Source: Campylobacterota bacterium
GTDB lineage: Bacteria > Campylobacterota > Campylobacteria > Campylobacterales > Sulfurovaceae
Length of the DNA stretch: 64,000 nucleotides
Direction: 5' to 3'
NCBI GenBank assembly: GCA_003252535.1
Contig: QKDN01000054.1
Coordinates: forward strand, 62,001-126,000
The notes below the pieces were generated by a model. That model did no database searches and was not told the origin of the DNA. It saw nothing but the letters and a program-made list of their open reading frames with translations. Below are positions 25,894 through 33,844 of this stretch, piece after piece; positions within the stretch are counted from its first letter, which is position 1; each line of letters opens with the position of its first letter. The position numbers and the translations under genes are program-made.

Positions 25894-27033
25894 ATGCCTG
25901 CTGATATGAATGACTATTTCAAGAAAAAGAAACCTGCACCGAACAATTCCGACAACCAGCCTCCCAAGGGGCCAAGGCTTACTATGCCGGGCGGCAGCGA
26001 CGGCGGATCACCGGGCAAAATAGTGCCGTGGATCATCACCCTTGCGATCCTTGGCTTTGCTTTCGTGACTTTCAAGCCATTTACGATCATCAACTCGGGC
26101 GAGGTGGGGATCAAGGTACGAACCGGTAAGTTCGACGAGACGCCGCTCCCACCCGGGCTTCACTTCTATGTGCCGATCTTCCAGAAGATCATCCCTGTCA
26201 ATACCCGTATCAGACTTATTACTTACTCAAGTACAGAGACATCTACAGTAGGTGATGATTATACCAAAGGGATGAGCTCTGAAAGTTTTGAAGGGGGACT
26301 TAAAAGGAATCCCGCGATACAAGTTCGGGATAAAAGAGGACTTGAAGTAAGTATTGATATTGCGGTACAGTACAGCCTCAAAGCTGAATCTGCACCCAGG
26401 ACTATCGAGACATGGGGGGCGAGCTGGGAGGAGAAGATCATCAACTCCAAGGTACGCGAAGTGGTACGCGACGTGATCGGTCAGTATACTGCCGAGCAGC
26501 TCCCTGAGATGAGGAACGAGATCGCTTCGGCTATCGAGACGAAGATCAGTGAAAAAGTCAACTCTGTTAAAGATCAACCTGTAATTCTGGCTTCGGTAGA
26601 ACTCAGAAATATTCAACTTCCAGCAGATATCAATAAACAAATCGAGAGAGTTCAGATCGCAAAACAAGAAGTGACCATCGCCGAGCAGCAGAAAGAGCAG
26701 GCAAAGCAGGAAGCGCAGAGAAAGGCAGAGATCGCGAGGGGTGAAGCGGAGCGAAACCGTATCGAGGCCCAGGGTGAAGCTGACAAGATCCGTATCGAGG
26801 CAGAGGAACAGGCGAAAGCGAACAAGCTGATCTCCGATTCGCTCACAACGAACCTCATCGAGCTCGAGCGCGTCAAGACCCAGGCGAAGTTCAACGAAGC
26901 CCTCAAAGTCAACAATAACGCGCAGATATTCCTCATGCCGGGCGGCGCAGTCCCCAATGTATGGGTAGATGCTAAGAACGGCACGAAGAACAGCAGAGAG
27001 CTTTCCGAGAAGATCGAAAGCCGCAACGAATAA
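25894..27033 (+). CDS. SPFH/prohibitin-family membrane protein (HflK/HflC-like)
   Basis: 379 residues: a proline/glycine-rich cytosolic start, one membrane helix (IVPWIITLAILGFAFVTF near 46-63), the SPFH domain (INSGEVGIKVRTGKFDETPLPPGLHFYVP onward), and a long alanine/glutamate/glutamine coiled coil near 260-330. Such proteins form membrane scaffolds and can control FtsH protease. Two internal blocks (about 26205-26385 and 26565-26655) use A/T-ending codons unlike the C-ending codons around them, suggesting gene conversion from a foreign copy. Confidence 0.85.
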   Translation: MPADMNDYFKKKKPAPNNSDNQPPKGPRLTMPGGSDGGSPGKIVPWIITLAILGFAFVTFKPFTIINSGEVGIKVRTGKFDETPLPPGLHFYVPIFQKIIPVNTRIRLITYSSTETSTVGDDYTKGMSSESFEGGLKRNPAIQVRDKRGLEVSIDIAVQYSLKAESAPRTIETWGASWEEKIINSKVREVVRDVIGQYTAEQLPEMRNEIASAIETKISEKVNSVKDQPVILASVELRNIQLPADINKQIERVQIAKQEVTIAEQQKEQAKQEAQRKAEIARGEAERNRIEAQGEADKIRIEAEEQAKANKLISDSLTTNLIELERVKTQAKFNEALKVNNNAQIFLMPGGAVPNVWVDAKNGTKNSRELSEKIESRNE

Positions 27034-27047
27034 TCTCAAACCGCACC

Positions 27048-27126
27048 AAAAGAGAGCGCTCCTGCGCCATGCGAACGCAAGCGCCCATTTCATGGGTTGA
27101 GCGCATGGCTTCTCGCACTCTCTTTT
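27048..27126 (+). repeat. Structured leader element, copy A
   Basis: Outer stem AAAAGAGAG (27048-27056) with CTCTCTTTT (27118-27126), conserved stem CCATGCG (27067-27073) with CGCATGG (27102-27108), and inner stem CCCAT-TTC-ATGGG (27084-27096). The internal loop AACGCAAGCG is conserved in all copies except D. It ends 63 bases before hisIE and is followed by the palindrome TTTGTAC-G-GTACAAA. Confidence 0.7.
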
Positions 27127-27189
27127 GTACGGTACAAAACTTTCTGGCAACCGAGTAACGCAAGATATCATTGCCACTGACACAATAAT

Positions 27190-27867
27190 ATGGAAATCCC
27201 AATGCAAATAGACTGGAACAAAACCCCGACCATCCCCGTGATAGCGCAGGATGAAACGACCAACGAAGTACTCATGCTCGCCTATATGAACGAAGAGGCG
27301 CTCAACCTCACCCTCTCTACAGGCTTCGCCCACTACTACAGCCGCAGCCGTCAGAGACTCTGGATGAAAGGCGAGACCTCGGGACACACCCAGAAAGTGA
27401 GCGATATCCTCCTCGACTGCGACGGCGATGCGATCGTCATCAAGATCGCCCAGGAGGGGGTCGCCTGCCATACGGGGAGAAAGAGCTGCTTCTTCACCTC
27501 GCTCAAGAGCCATGAGATCGTACTCGAGCAGGAGGTCGATACGACAGCCGTCTACGGTGTGGTCGATACCCTCTACCACACCATCCTCGAGCGCAAGAGC
27601 GACACGAGCGCGACCAAATCATGGACCAAGAAGCTCCTGAACGACAAGGAGCTCCTCCTCTCCAAGATCCGTGAGGAGGCGAACGAAGTAGCCGTAGCGA
27701 TCGATGAAGAGAGCGACGAGCAGGTGATCTACGAGTCTGCTGACCTCCTCTACCACACCCTCGTGGGTCTGGGACTGCGCGAGATATCCCCCGACCGCGT
27801 CAAGCAGGAGCTTGCCCGCCGCTTCGGCATGAGCGGCATAGAGGAGAAGGAGAACCGGAAGAAGTAG
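27190..27867 (+). CDS. hisIE: Bifunctional phosphoribosyl-AMP cyclohydrolase / phosphoribosyl-ATP pyrophosphatase
   Basis: 225 residues (ATG 27190; the ATG at 27202 is an equally possible start, as neither has a strong ribosome site). HisI domain: RLWMKGETSGHTQKV, LDCDGDAIVIKIAQEGVACHTGRKSCFF with the zinc cysteines. HisE domain from about residue 120: SWTKKLLNDKELLLSKIREEANEVAVAI and YHTLVGLGL. Steps two and three of histidine synthesis. Preceded by structured element A. Confidence 0.95.
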   Translation: MEIPMQIDWNKTPTIPVIAQDETTNEVLMLAYMNEEALNLTLSTGFAHYYSRSRQRLWMKGETSGHTQKVSDILLDCDGDAIVIKIAQEGVACHTGRKSCFFTSLKSHEIVLEQEVDTTAVYGVVDTLYHTILERKSDTSATKSWTKKLLNDKELLLSKIREEANEVAVAIDEESDEQVIYESADLLYHTLVGLGLREISPDRVKQELARRFGMSGIEEKENRKK

Positions 27868-27894
27868 TCTTCCCTTCGGCACGGCACTCCTTTA

Positions 27895-27925
27895 TTGCAG
27901 CAGGGTGGATGTAATCCACCGCTTG
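27895..27925. repeat. Short REP-like palindrome (GGTGGA...TCCACC type)
   Basis: CAGGGTGGATGTAATCCACCGC, a hairpin that recurs with small changes at 35561, 39697, 39774 and 40389. The remainder of the gap to 28096 is AT-rich and contains no gene I can support. Confidence 0.5.
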
Positions 27926-28096
27926 CTTCGTATGCTTCTTCCAAATTTTCATCTTTTACATCTTTTATCCAGGCATCTTTCGAACAGCAACATATACCGG
28001 TATCATCTAAATTATTATAAAAATTGAACTTCACTTAATAAAAATATTTATAAAAAATGAATACAATAAATTAAACATCTTTTTTAAGGAGTGGAG

Positions 28097-29155
28097 ATGA
28101 AGCAACAATCGATATCAAAAACGTATAAACGTTCTTTTTCGACTCTTTTGGCGGTGGTCATCGCAGCAGCGATAACGGGATGCAAGGAGAACGAGCTTGG
28201 CGTCTACACGCTCTGTTCCTATGAAGACAACTGGAAAGGGAATGTGTGCCTCAGCGACCCGGACGATGACCCGTACGAAACATTCTGGACGGTCATGAAC
28301 AGCGGTTCCGGGGCCCCCTATGCCGATCATGGCGAATCAAGGCGCTACAAGAACCAGGATGTCAATATCCGCTCCGTCCTTCCGATCCCGGGAGACTCCT
28401 ATAAAGGGTGGGACGAGTTCGACCTGGTCTTTTTCTACGGACACAACAACATGATCGTTCCCCCTCACCCGCATGATACTTTCGGGTATTACACCTACAA
28501 CGGTTCGACATGGGACCACCATTACGGCTATCTTGACGAGATAGGGTGGGGCAGCACGACCCCCTACGATTACTATACCTATCCCGGTGTGACGACCGGG
28601 GATACCCACCCCGGATCGGTCACATACCTGTACTACAAGTACACCTCTGCCCTGCTCGGCGGACTCTATCACTACGGCCAGGGTACCGGGCACCAGTGGC
28701 GTATGCATTGGAACGATCCTGTCCAGACGACCATCTACCGGCAGCTGGGGAACAAGGACCTGGAATTCCTGATCCTCCATGGCTGCCAGGCGGTGATCAC
28801 CGCAAATATGGACGGCAGTTACAACGACATGGCCCTGCGTACTTTTCACTGGACGCAGGGGTCGTGGCATATCATCATGGGGCATTACAAAAGCTACTCT
28901 ACCTCGCAGCTCGTTTCGCTGGTCGGCTTCGCAAACGACCTGATCGCCGGTGTCCCCATCCAGAAAGCCTACTTTGACGTCGATCCTGCCAACAACTCAT
29001 CAGCTATCGCCGCAGAAGCCTACCCCTTCTCAGGCTGGAGCAATTCGACGATGGAAAACGACAAATGGTCCGATGCGATGGGCGACCATAAAGACAGCAG
29101 CGAATTCACAATGCGCTGGGTAACCAATGTCGGCACATCCCAACAACAGTGGTAA
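28097..29155 (+). CDS. Exported lipoprotein, DUF6345-like, possible caspase-fold hydrolase
   Basis: 352 residues from ATG 28097 (AAGGAG at 28086-28091). The signal peptide ends in AAAITGC, a lipobox, so the mature protein is probably outer- or inner-membrane anchored. The body is rich in Tyr, Trp and His. DLVFFYGHNN near residue 115 and LEFLILHGCQAVITANMDG near 220-240 have the hydrophobic strand-His and strand-Cys layout of clan CD (gingipain/caspase-like) peptidases, and the whole resembles DUF6345 proteins. Peptidase activity is a hypothesis. It is followed 11 bases later by an exported partner gene. Confidence 0.62.
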   Translation: MKQQSISKTYKRSFSTLLAVVIAAAITGCKENELGVYTLCSYEDNWKGNVCLSDPDDDPYETFWTVMNSGSGAPYADHGESRRYKNQDVNIRSVLPIPGDSYKGWDEFDLVFFYGHNNMIVPPHPHDTFGYYTYNGSTWDHHYGYLDEIGWGSTTPYDYYTYPGVTTGDTHPGSVTYLYYKYTSALLGGLYHYGQGTGHQWRMHWNDPVQTTIYRQLGNKDLEFLILHGCQAVITANMDGSYNDMALRTFHWTQGSWHIIMGHYKSYSTSQLVSLVGFANDLIAGVPIQKAYFDVDPANNSSAIAAEAYPFSGWSNSTMENDKWSDAMGDHKDSSEFTMRWVTNVGTSQQQW

Positions 29156-29166
29156 AGGAGAACGAA

Positions 29167-30165
29167 ATGCATAACTACAGATTCTGGATACTGACACTGT
29201 TCATCCAAACCATCTTCCTCTCAACCCATCTCATGGCCGAAGAGCAGAAAGAGGATCAGGACACAGACCTGGCCGAATACAAGATCACCAGCCCAGCAGT
29301 AGCGAAATACCTGAAAACCGACAAGATCAAAGTAAGACGTTTCTCCTATACCGAGCGGCCGCAGGAACCGCTTCCGGTGATCAAACTCCGCGAACCAGAC
29401 GAGGCACGGTTCAGGGATCGTTTCCAGCAGATACTCAAAACATTCAGTGATGCTAAGGTAATGACCGAGGAGAAGGGCAATATCATCATCGCCAAACACA
29501 GGGAGTATGCCTGTTGGATGCATCGGGCATCAGGCGGTTTCAAATACACGCAGAAGCAGAACAATGTATCCAAGACATCTTTCAAGGACTTCAAAGAGGC
29601 GGTCGGTACGGCCCTTGATCTCGTAGAAAAGACCGGGATCGTGCAGCTGGCTGAAGGGGAGGAGCTGGATATCCTCGGTGTTTCCGCGATCAACAATGCC
29701 CTTGCGACCGTCAAAAACCCGCAGACTCCCAAAGAGCTGTTCGTCTCCGACTATTATGTATCGTTCGGCAGACGCTATAAAGGTGTACCGGTCGTCGGCT
29801 CCTACCTGGTCTTCAGACTCGATGCCGGGAAGAAACCGGTCATGGTAAAAATGAACTGGCGGGAGATCGCAGGTACAGGCGTGATGGCAACACCGGTGAC
29901 CAAAGAGATCGCACGGATGGTCACGGAGCAGCCGAGCTTCCGCAAAAGTTTCGGAGAACAAAAAAAACCGGAAGATATCGTGATCACCCAGGTGCAGTCG
30001 GGCTATATCGAAGCGCCAGTGAACTATAAGCAGATGGAACTCCGGCCGGGGAGCCTGGTGTCCTTCAAAATGAGATCGGAGGGGGATGAGGAGACGATAC
30101 AGCTGGTTCTACCCCTGGAAGCGGAATATGCAGAGAGATCGATACTGGGGGAAGCTGTGAAGTGA
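29167..30165 (+). CDS. Exported protein, propeptide (FTP/PepSY)-like, partner of the preceding lipoprotein
   Basis: 332 residues from ATG 29167; AAAGGAG ends six bases before it, so the GTG at 29149 is rejected. Signal peptide cut near THLMAEE. The C-terminal half alternates strands and helices like protease propeptides: DILGVSAINNALATV, VSDYYVSFGRRYKGVPVVGSYLVFRLDAGKKPVMVKMNWREI, which recalls FTP/PepSY modules (a conserved YKGVPVVGS turn). Its tight spacing after the DUF6345-like gene suggests it acts as a chaperone or inhibitor in trans. Family assignment is tentative. Confidence 0.58.
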   Translation: MHNYRFWILTLFIQTIFLSTHLMAEEQKEDQDTDLAEYKITSPAVAKYLKTDKIKVRRFSYTERPQEPLPVIKLREPDEARFRDRFQQILKTFSDAKVMTEEKGNIIIAKHREYACWMHRASGGFKYTQKQNNVSKTSFKDFKEAVGTALDLVEKTGIVQLAEGEELDILGVSAINNALATVKNPQTPKELFVSDYYVSFGRRYKGVPVVGSYLVFRLDAGKKPVMVKMNWREIAGTGVMATPVTKEIARMVTEQPSFRKSFGEQKKPEDIVITQVQSGYIEAPVNYKQMELRPGSLVSFKMRSEGDEETIQLVLPLEAEYAERSILGEAVK

Positions 30166-30241
30166 TATCATGATCCAGTCTAATCAAAACCTTTATAAAA
30201 TAGGACTATAATAAACTATATACCTTTTTTAAGGAGTGAAG

Positions 30242-31492
30242 ATGAAAAAGAGTGCTGCGATCTCACTGCTGCTGGCGACATCCCTCTTTGGATTTGAAAA
30301 CACTGTAGGCTCCCACGGGTACGGGCGTATCCAGGTATCCTTCGACGATGCGAAGAACGACCTCTGCTTCCAGGCTCCCGGTGCGGGGAGCAAGTACCGT
30401 CTGGGGAACGAATGCGAGACATGGCTCGAGCTGGCGCTCTATGACGATCTCAAGTTCGATAGCGGCGTCGTACTCCATACCCAGGTGCGCCCCCTCTTTG
30501 TCGGAGGCAACGGCGAGAGGGTGGAGTTCTTCGGCTGGGGAGAGGTATACGGCGAGCTCTCGGGGCTTTTCGAGAACGGAGCCAAAGTATGGGCGGGGCG
30601 GAAGAACTACGACCGTTATGACAGCCAGATCAACGACTACTTCTATTTCAACAACAGCGGCGATGGCGCGGGTATCAGCGATATCCCCTTCGGCGGCGGG
30701 CTCTTCTCCTACGCCTTCTTCTACGACGAACTGAGCCCGAGCACCACGAACGAACATATCTACCTGATGCGCCACGACCTGCGATGGCGCAAAAAGTTCG
30801 GTGATGACGAACTCACCCTCGTCCTCGACTACTCCTCGATGGACGGCGAGCATCTTTCCCTCGGTGATATCGAGACGACGAGCGGCTTCGCACTCGGCGC
30901 GATATACAAGCTCGGAGGCCTGACCCTGGATGACTACAAAGGGGAGAGTATCAGCGGTCTCTTCTACGGTGAGGGGCTCAGCAAGAACGCTTTTGCCAAT
31001 GTCCCCAATGTCCCCTTCACCCTCGAGCGCGAAAAGCTCGTCGACAATCTCATAGGCAGCGGTGATGCCATCGAATCATCCAAGACCTGGCGCATCCTCA
31101 GCAATGCTGCGGTAGAGAACGACGATTTCGGCTTTATGGGCAACTTCGTCTACGAGTCGAAGGATGATGAGGATTTCGGCGTGGTCAACCAGGAGTGGCT
31201 CTCGCTCGGGGTTCGCGGCTACTGGTTCGCCTACAAGAATGTCAGGCTGGTCGGCGAGGTGGGATACGACAGCGTCGACGACAAGATAGCCGACGAGACC
31301 TACGAGCTCGTCAAGTCTACGGCAGCGGTGGAGCTGGCGCTCGACAAGGGTATCTGGAACCGCCCCGTACTGCGCCTCTACTACACCAATGCCTCTTGGA
31401 ACGACGAGGCCAAAGGGAAGATCGGCGGCACAGCCTACGCCGACAAGACCTCAGCGGACAATGTCGGGGTACAGCTGGAGTACTGGTGGTAG
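30242..31492 (+). CDS. LamB-like maltoporin/carbohydrate porin
   Basis: 416 residues from ATG 30242 with AAGGAG upstream. Signal peptide (cut near LFGFENTV), then a beta-barrel with LamB marks: GSHGYGRIQVSF, GNECETWLEL, and VWAGRKNYDRYDSQINDYFYFNNSGDGAGI, matching the maltoporin W-AGRRYYQRHDVHMID...SGPGAG block. It ends in LEYWW, a porin-type C terminus. Probably an outer-membrane pore for sugars or other solutes; no sugar uptake genes are adjacent. Upstream sequence resembles that of the 28097 gene (similar AAGGAGTG-A leader). Confidence 0.82.
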   Translation: MKKSAAISLLLATSLFGFENTVGSHGYGRIQVSFDDAKNDLCFQAPGAGSKYRLGNECETWLELALYDDLKFDSGVVLHTQVRPLFVGGNGERVEFFGWGEVYGELSGLFENGAKVWAGRKNYDRYDSQINDYFYFNNSGDGAGISDIPFGGGLFSYAFFYDELSPSTTNEHIYLMRHDLRWRKKFGDDELTLVLDYSSMDGEHLSLGDIETTSGFALGAIYKLGGLTLDDYKGESISGLFYGEGLSKNAFANVPNVPFTLEREKLVDNLIGSGDAIESSKTWRILSNAAVENDDFGFMGNFVYESKDDEDFGVVNQEWLSLGVRGYWFAYKNVRLVGEVGYDSVDDKIADETYELVKSTAAVELALDKGIWNRPVLRLYYTNASWNDEAKGKIGGTAYADKTSADNVGVQLEYWW

Positions 31493-31555
31493 AGTAACTG
31501 CCTTATAATATGTCAATATGCTATATTTTGGAAGGGTTTGATAAATCTTTGATAT

Positions 31556-31561
31556 TATAAT
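31556..31561 (+). promoter_or_regulatory. -10 box for the peptide mRNA, cassette copy 3
   Basis: TATAAT in GATATTATAATCTC, nine bases before GTTGGCGATC at the cassette edge. It is the clearest mRNA promoter of the three copies. Confidence 0.65.
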
Positions 31562-31570
31562 CTCAAGTCG

Positions 31571-31745
31571 GTTGGCGATCGAGCTATGGATATCATTGTG
31601 AGGCGTGAGGTGGGACAGGGTCAGCCTTTAACGAGGAGTAACAATGAGAACCCTAATCTTGATTGTTATTCTTTTGTTGCTATTCGCGACAAAAGTCTAT
31701 TAAAAGCAGGGTTGGAGAGCGGGAACTCTCCAGCCCTGTCCCAAC
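31571..31745 (-). ncRNA. Predicted antitoxin antisense RNA, cassette copy 3 (Sib-like)
   Basis: 175-base cassette, opposite orientation to copies 1 and 2. The antisense RNA would start near GTTGGGACAG (31745 downward). Its hairpin is GGTTGGAGAG/CTCTCCAGCC (31710-31735, one mismatch), and TGGGACAG pairs with CTGTCCCA (31736-31743) as in copy 1. Between copies 1 and 3 most differences are concentrated in this hairpin and in the peptide N terminus. Confidence 0.6.
31644..31703 (+). CDS. Ibs-like hydrophobic toxic peptide, copy 3 (19 aa)
   Basis: Reads MRTLILIVILLLLFATKVY then TAA. GAGGAG at 31633-31638 lies five bases before the ATG. It differs from copy 1 mainly at residues 2-5 and at 14 (Phe for Ile) and shares LIVILLLL and ATKVY. 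The peptide is short enough to be missed by gene finders. Likely a single membrane-spanning toxin controlled by the overlapping antisense RNA. Confidence 0.72.
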   Translation: MRTLILIVILLLLFATKVY

Positions 31746-31752
31746 TGACGGT

Positions 31753-31758
31753 ATTATA
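31753..31758 (-). promoter_or_regulatory. -10 box of antisense RNA promoter, cassette copy 3
   Basis: TATAAT on the minus strand, seven bases before GTTGGGACAG, with the same 19 upstream bases as copy 1. Confidence 0.72.
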
Positions 31759-31850
31759 ACATAACTTCTGATAAATTCAAAAATCTGATAAAAAGTGTGC
31801 TTCTATCTGTTTATGCGAATTTCCGTTTGCACTTACATCGTCTATAGGAA

Positions 31851-32474
31851 TTACACAATACTGACTCTCTCTTTAGAAGTGAGAAGTCCGCCGGTAAAGT
31901 TTATGATTTTTTCTTTTACCTCCTCGGATGAAGATAGCTTCGCAGCTTCAAGTTCTGCCGGTGTAATGCCTACCACCTGCAATATATCGACTTCACCGGA
32001 TTGAAGAGAAAAACTTTCAGGGAAATTTAGAGGGTGGACGAACATCATGGTTTTGATGGTTTCCGATAAAGCAAGAGGAACTCGGTTTCCATAATCGAGT
32101 GGTGGAAAATTCCCCATTTTCCCGGCAGCAAGGAGTAAATTGTATGCCATCAAAGTTTGTAATACTTCGATAGCCCACATTTCTTCTTTACTGGTCTCCA
32201 TTAGAAACTCTACTCCAAGACCGGAATATTCTTCTGGAACTTCTGTTTCCCACGGATTTGACATACCGGAGGTGATATATGCCCATGTTTTTCTATTCTC
32301 ATTTGGAGGGCACTTAAATACACCATGCGTCAGCCAGCGGGGATCAACAGCATCCGAATTCATACGATTAAATATTTCAATTGACAACGGATAAATATCT
32401 GTTCCGATATCACCGAAAATGTTCTTGTATATTTTTTCTTCCCGTTCTTCCCAAGATTCTTCAAGAAAACTCAT
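31851..32474 (-). CDS. Suppressor-of-fused (Sufu) domain protein
   Basis: 207 residues. Segments such as DPRWLTHGVFKCPPNENRKTWAYITSGMSNPW, GLGVEFLMET, LQTLMAYN and VHPLNFPESFSLQSGEVDILQVVGITPAELEAAK follow the bacterial Sufu domain. Bacterial Sufu proteins are frequently immunity proteins in polymorphic-toxin loci, but no toxin is present here. The gene is AT-richer than the surrounding genes and stands alone next to cassette copy 3, hinting at acquisition. Confidence 0.83.
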   Translation of the reverse strand: MSFLEESWEEREEKIYKNIFGDIGTDIYPLSIEIFNRMNSDAVDPRWLTHGVFKCPPNENRKTWAYITSGMSNPWETEVPEEYSGLGVEFLMETSKEEMWAIEVLQTLMAYNLLLAAGKMGNFPPLDYGNRVPLALSETIKTMMFVHPLNFPESFSLQSGEVDILQVVGITPAELEAAKLSSSEEVKEKIINFTGGLLTSKERVSIV

Positions 32475-32699
32475 GATTGTTCCTTTACAATACTATTTTC
32501 GTCTATCCAAAGTGTATCGACCTGTTATATTAGTCTGAATTGTTACACTTTTTCCTTAATAAATCTGGATGTGATATGCTCATTCATCTCTGATACAATA
32601 TAAGCATATACGCGAACCAGCCCAAACAAAAAAGTTGTTGCCAACTTTTAGAAAATTCAAATAAAATAAGAGTAAAATACTCCTATTAAAGGAGATATT

Positions 32700-33734
32700 A
32701 TGGAAACCGTTTCGCTCTTTTTCGAAAACATCATGATCCTCGCGAATGCGATGAGCTTCTATATCCTGCTGGGGCTTCTCATCGCAGGGGTACTCAAGGA
32801 GCTGATCCCCGATGACTTCATCGCCAGACATCTGGGGAAGAACAAAACAAGCTCGGTGATCAAGGCCACACTTTTGGGTATCCCCCTCCCCGTCTGCTCG
32901 TGCAGCGTCATCCCGCTGGCTAAATCGCTCCAGAAAGAGGGGGCGAGCAAAGGGGCGGTGCAGAGTTTCCTCATCTCGACTCCCATCACCGGGGCTGATT
33001 CGATCCTCGCTACCTACAGCTTCTTCGGGTGGGTCTTTACCCTCTACCGGGTGGTGACATCGGTCATCATCGCGATCGTCACTGGCATCCTCCAGAATCT
33101 CATCGACTCCCGCGAACCCGAGCCTGAGCCCGCCTCCAAATCATGCTGCTCATCGTGCGGTTGCGGTCACAAGGAGGAGGAAGTACCCAAAAAGGGCTTC
33201 AGCTTCCGCAATGCCGTGCGATACGGCTATGTGACCCTCTTCGGGGATATCTACTTCTCACTGCTTATCGGTGTCGGGATCGGCGCGCTCTTCACCACCT
33301 TCCTCCCCAAAGAGCTGCTGGGCGGGCTCTACGCCTCCCCGCTGCTGACCTATATCGCCGTGCTGGTGGTCGCGATGCCGCTTTATGTCTGTGCGACTGC
33401 CTCTCTCCCTATCGCGGCGGGGTTTGTCCTCGCCGGGATGAGCCCCGGGGCGGCATTCGTCTTCCTCACTGCCGGGCCCGCTACCAACAGCGTGACGATG
33501 GGAGTGGTCGCCTCGATGTTTGGCCGCCGTTCGCTGGCGCTCTATATCGGGACGATCTCGCTGATGAGCATCCTCTTCGGCTATCTCCTCGACACCTTCT
33601 GGAGCGGGTTCGATGTGCGAGCAGCGATGCACCTGCACGAGGAGAGTTCACTGCTCCAGATGATCAGCTCGGTCGTGATGTTCTCTATGATCTTGTACTA
33701 CCTGGTGAAGGAGAAGATCGTCAAAAGGGGATAG
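32700..33734 (+). CDS. SO_0444-family Cu/Zn efflux permease
   Basis: 344 residues with about eight to nine membrane helices. The first block carries the family motif GIPLPVCSCSVIPLAKSLQKEGASKGAVQSFLISTPITGADS. A cysteine-rich cytosolic loop CCSSCGCGHKEEE near 147-160 probably binds metal. A second permease half follows (PLYVCATASLPIAAGFVLAGMSPGAAFVFLTAGPATNSVT). It likely exports Cu or Zn. AAAGGAG precedes the ATG; the palindrome GAGTA-AAA-TACTC just upstream could be a metal regulator site. Confidence 0.9.
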   Translation: METVSLFFENIMILANAMSFYILLGLLIAGVLKELIPDDFIARHLGKNKTSSVIKATLLGIPLPVCSCSVIPLAKSLQKEGASKGAVQSFLISTPITGADSILATYSFFGWVFTLYRVVTSVIIAIVTGILQNLIDSREPEPEPASKSCCSSCGCGHKEEEVPKKGFSFRNAVRYGYVTLFGDIYFSLLIGVGIGALFTTFLPKELLGGLYASPLLTYIAVLVVAMPLYVCATASLPIAAGFVLAGMSPGAAFVFLTAGPATNSVTMGVVASMFGRRSLALYIGTISLMSILFGYLLDTFWSGFDVRAAMHLHEESSLLQMISSVVMFSMILYYLVKEKIVKRG

Positions 33735-33743
33735 GGAGAGGAG

Positions 33744-33822
33744 TGCCGCACGAGGTGCGGCAGGGTGCAAATATTTTCGCAACAGACATGATAGGCACTT
33801 TTTGAGCAAAGCCCAAAAAGTG
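33744..33822. terminator. Paired hairpins between convergent genes
   Basis: TGCCGCAC-GAG-GTGCGGCA (33744-33762) and CACTTTTTG...CAAAAAGTG (33796-33822). The second carries T or A runs in its arms on both strands, suiting a bidirectional terminator between the permease and nrtD. Confidence 0.7.
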
Positions 33823-33844
33823 GCAGATGAGGGAGGAGGGATGC

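Noticed and set aside
27048-27126. Structured repeat as an integron attC site
   Set aside because: No GTTRRRY/RYYYAAC ends, no cassette-like spacing of genes and no integrase in the window.
26972-27202. Small minus-strand frames with CVRMAQERSL-like text over the structured repeats
   Set aside because: The same peptide-like text recurs only because the repeat core recurs; the paired stems, not codons, explain the conservation.
31571-31745. Peptide cassette as a simple REP or terminator
   Set aside because: Three copies keep an open frame with start, stop and ribosome site and have promoters at both edges, which a terminator would not need.
32580-32831. 83-codon minus-strand frame
   Set aside because: Overlaps the start of the SO_0444 permease, has no ribosome site and no recognisable domain.
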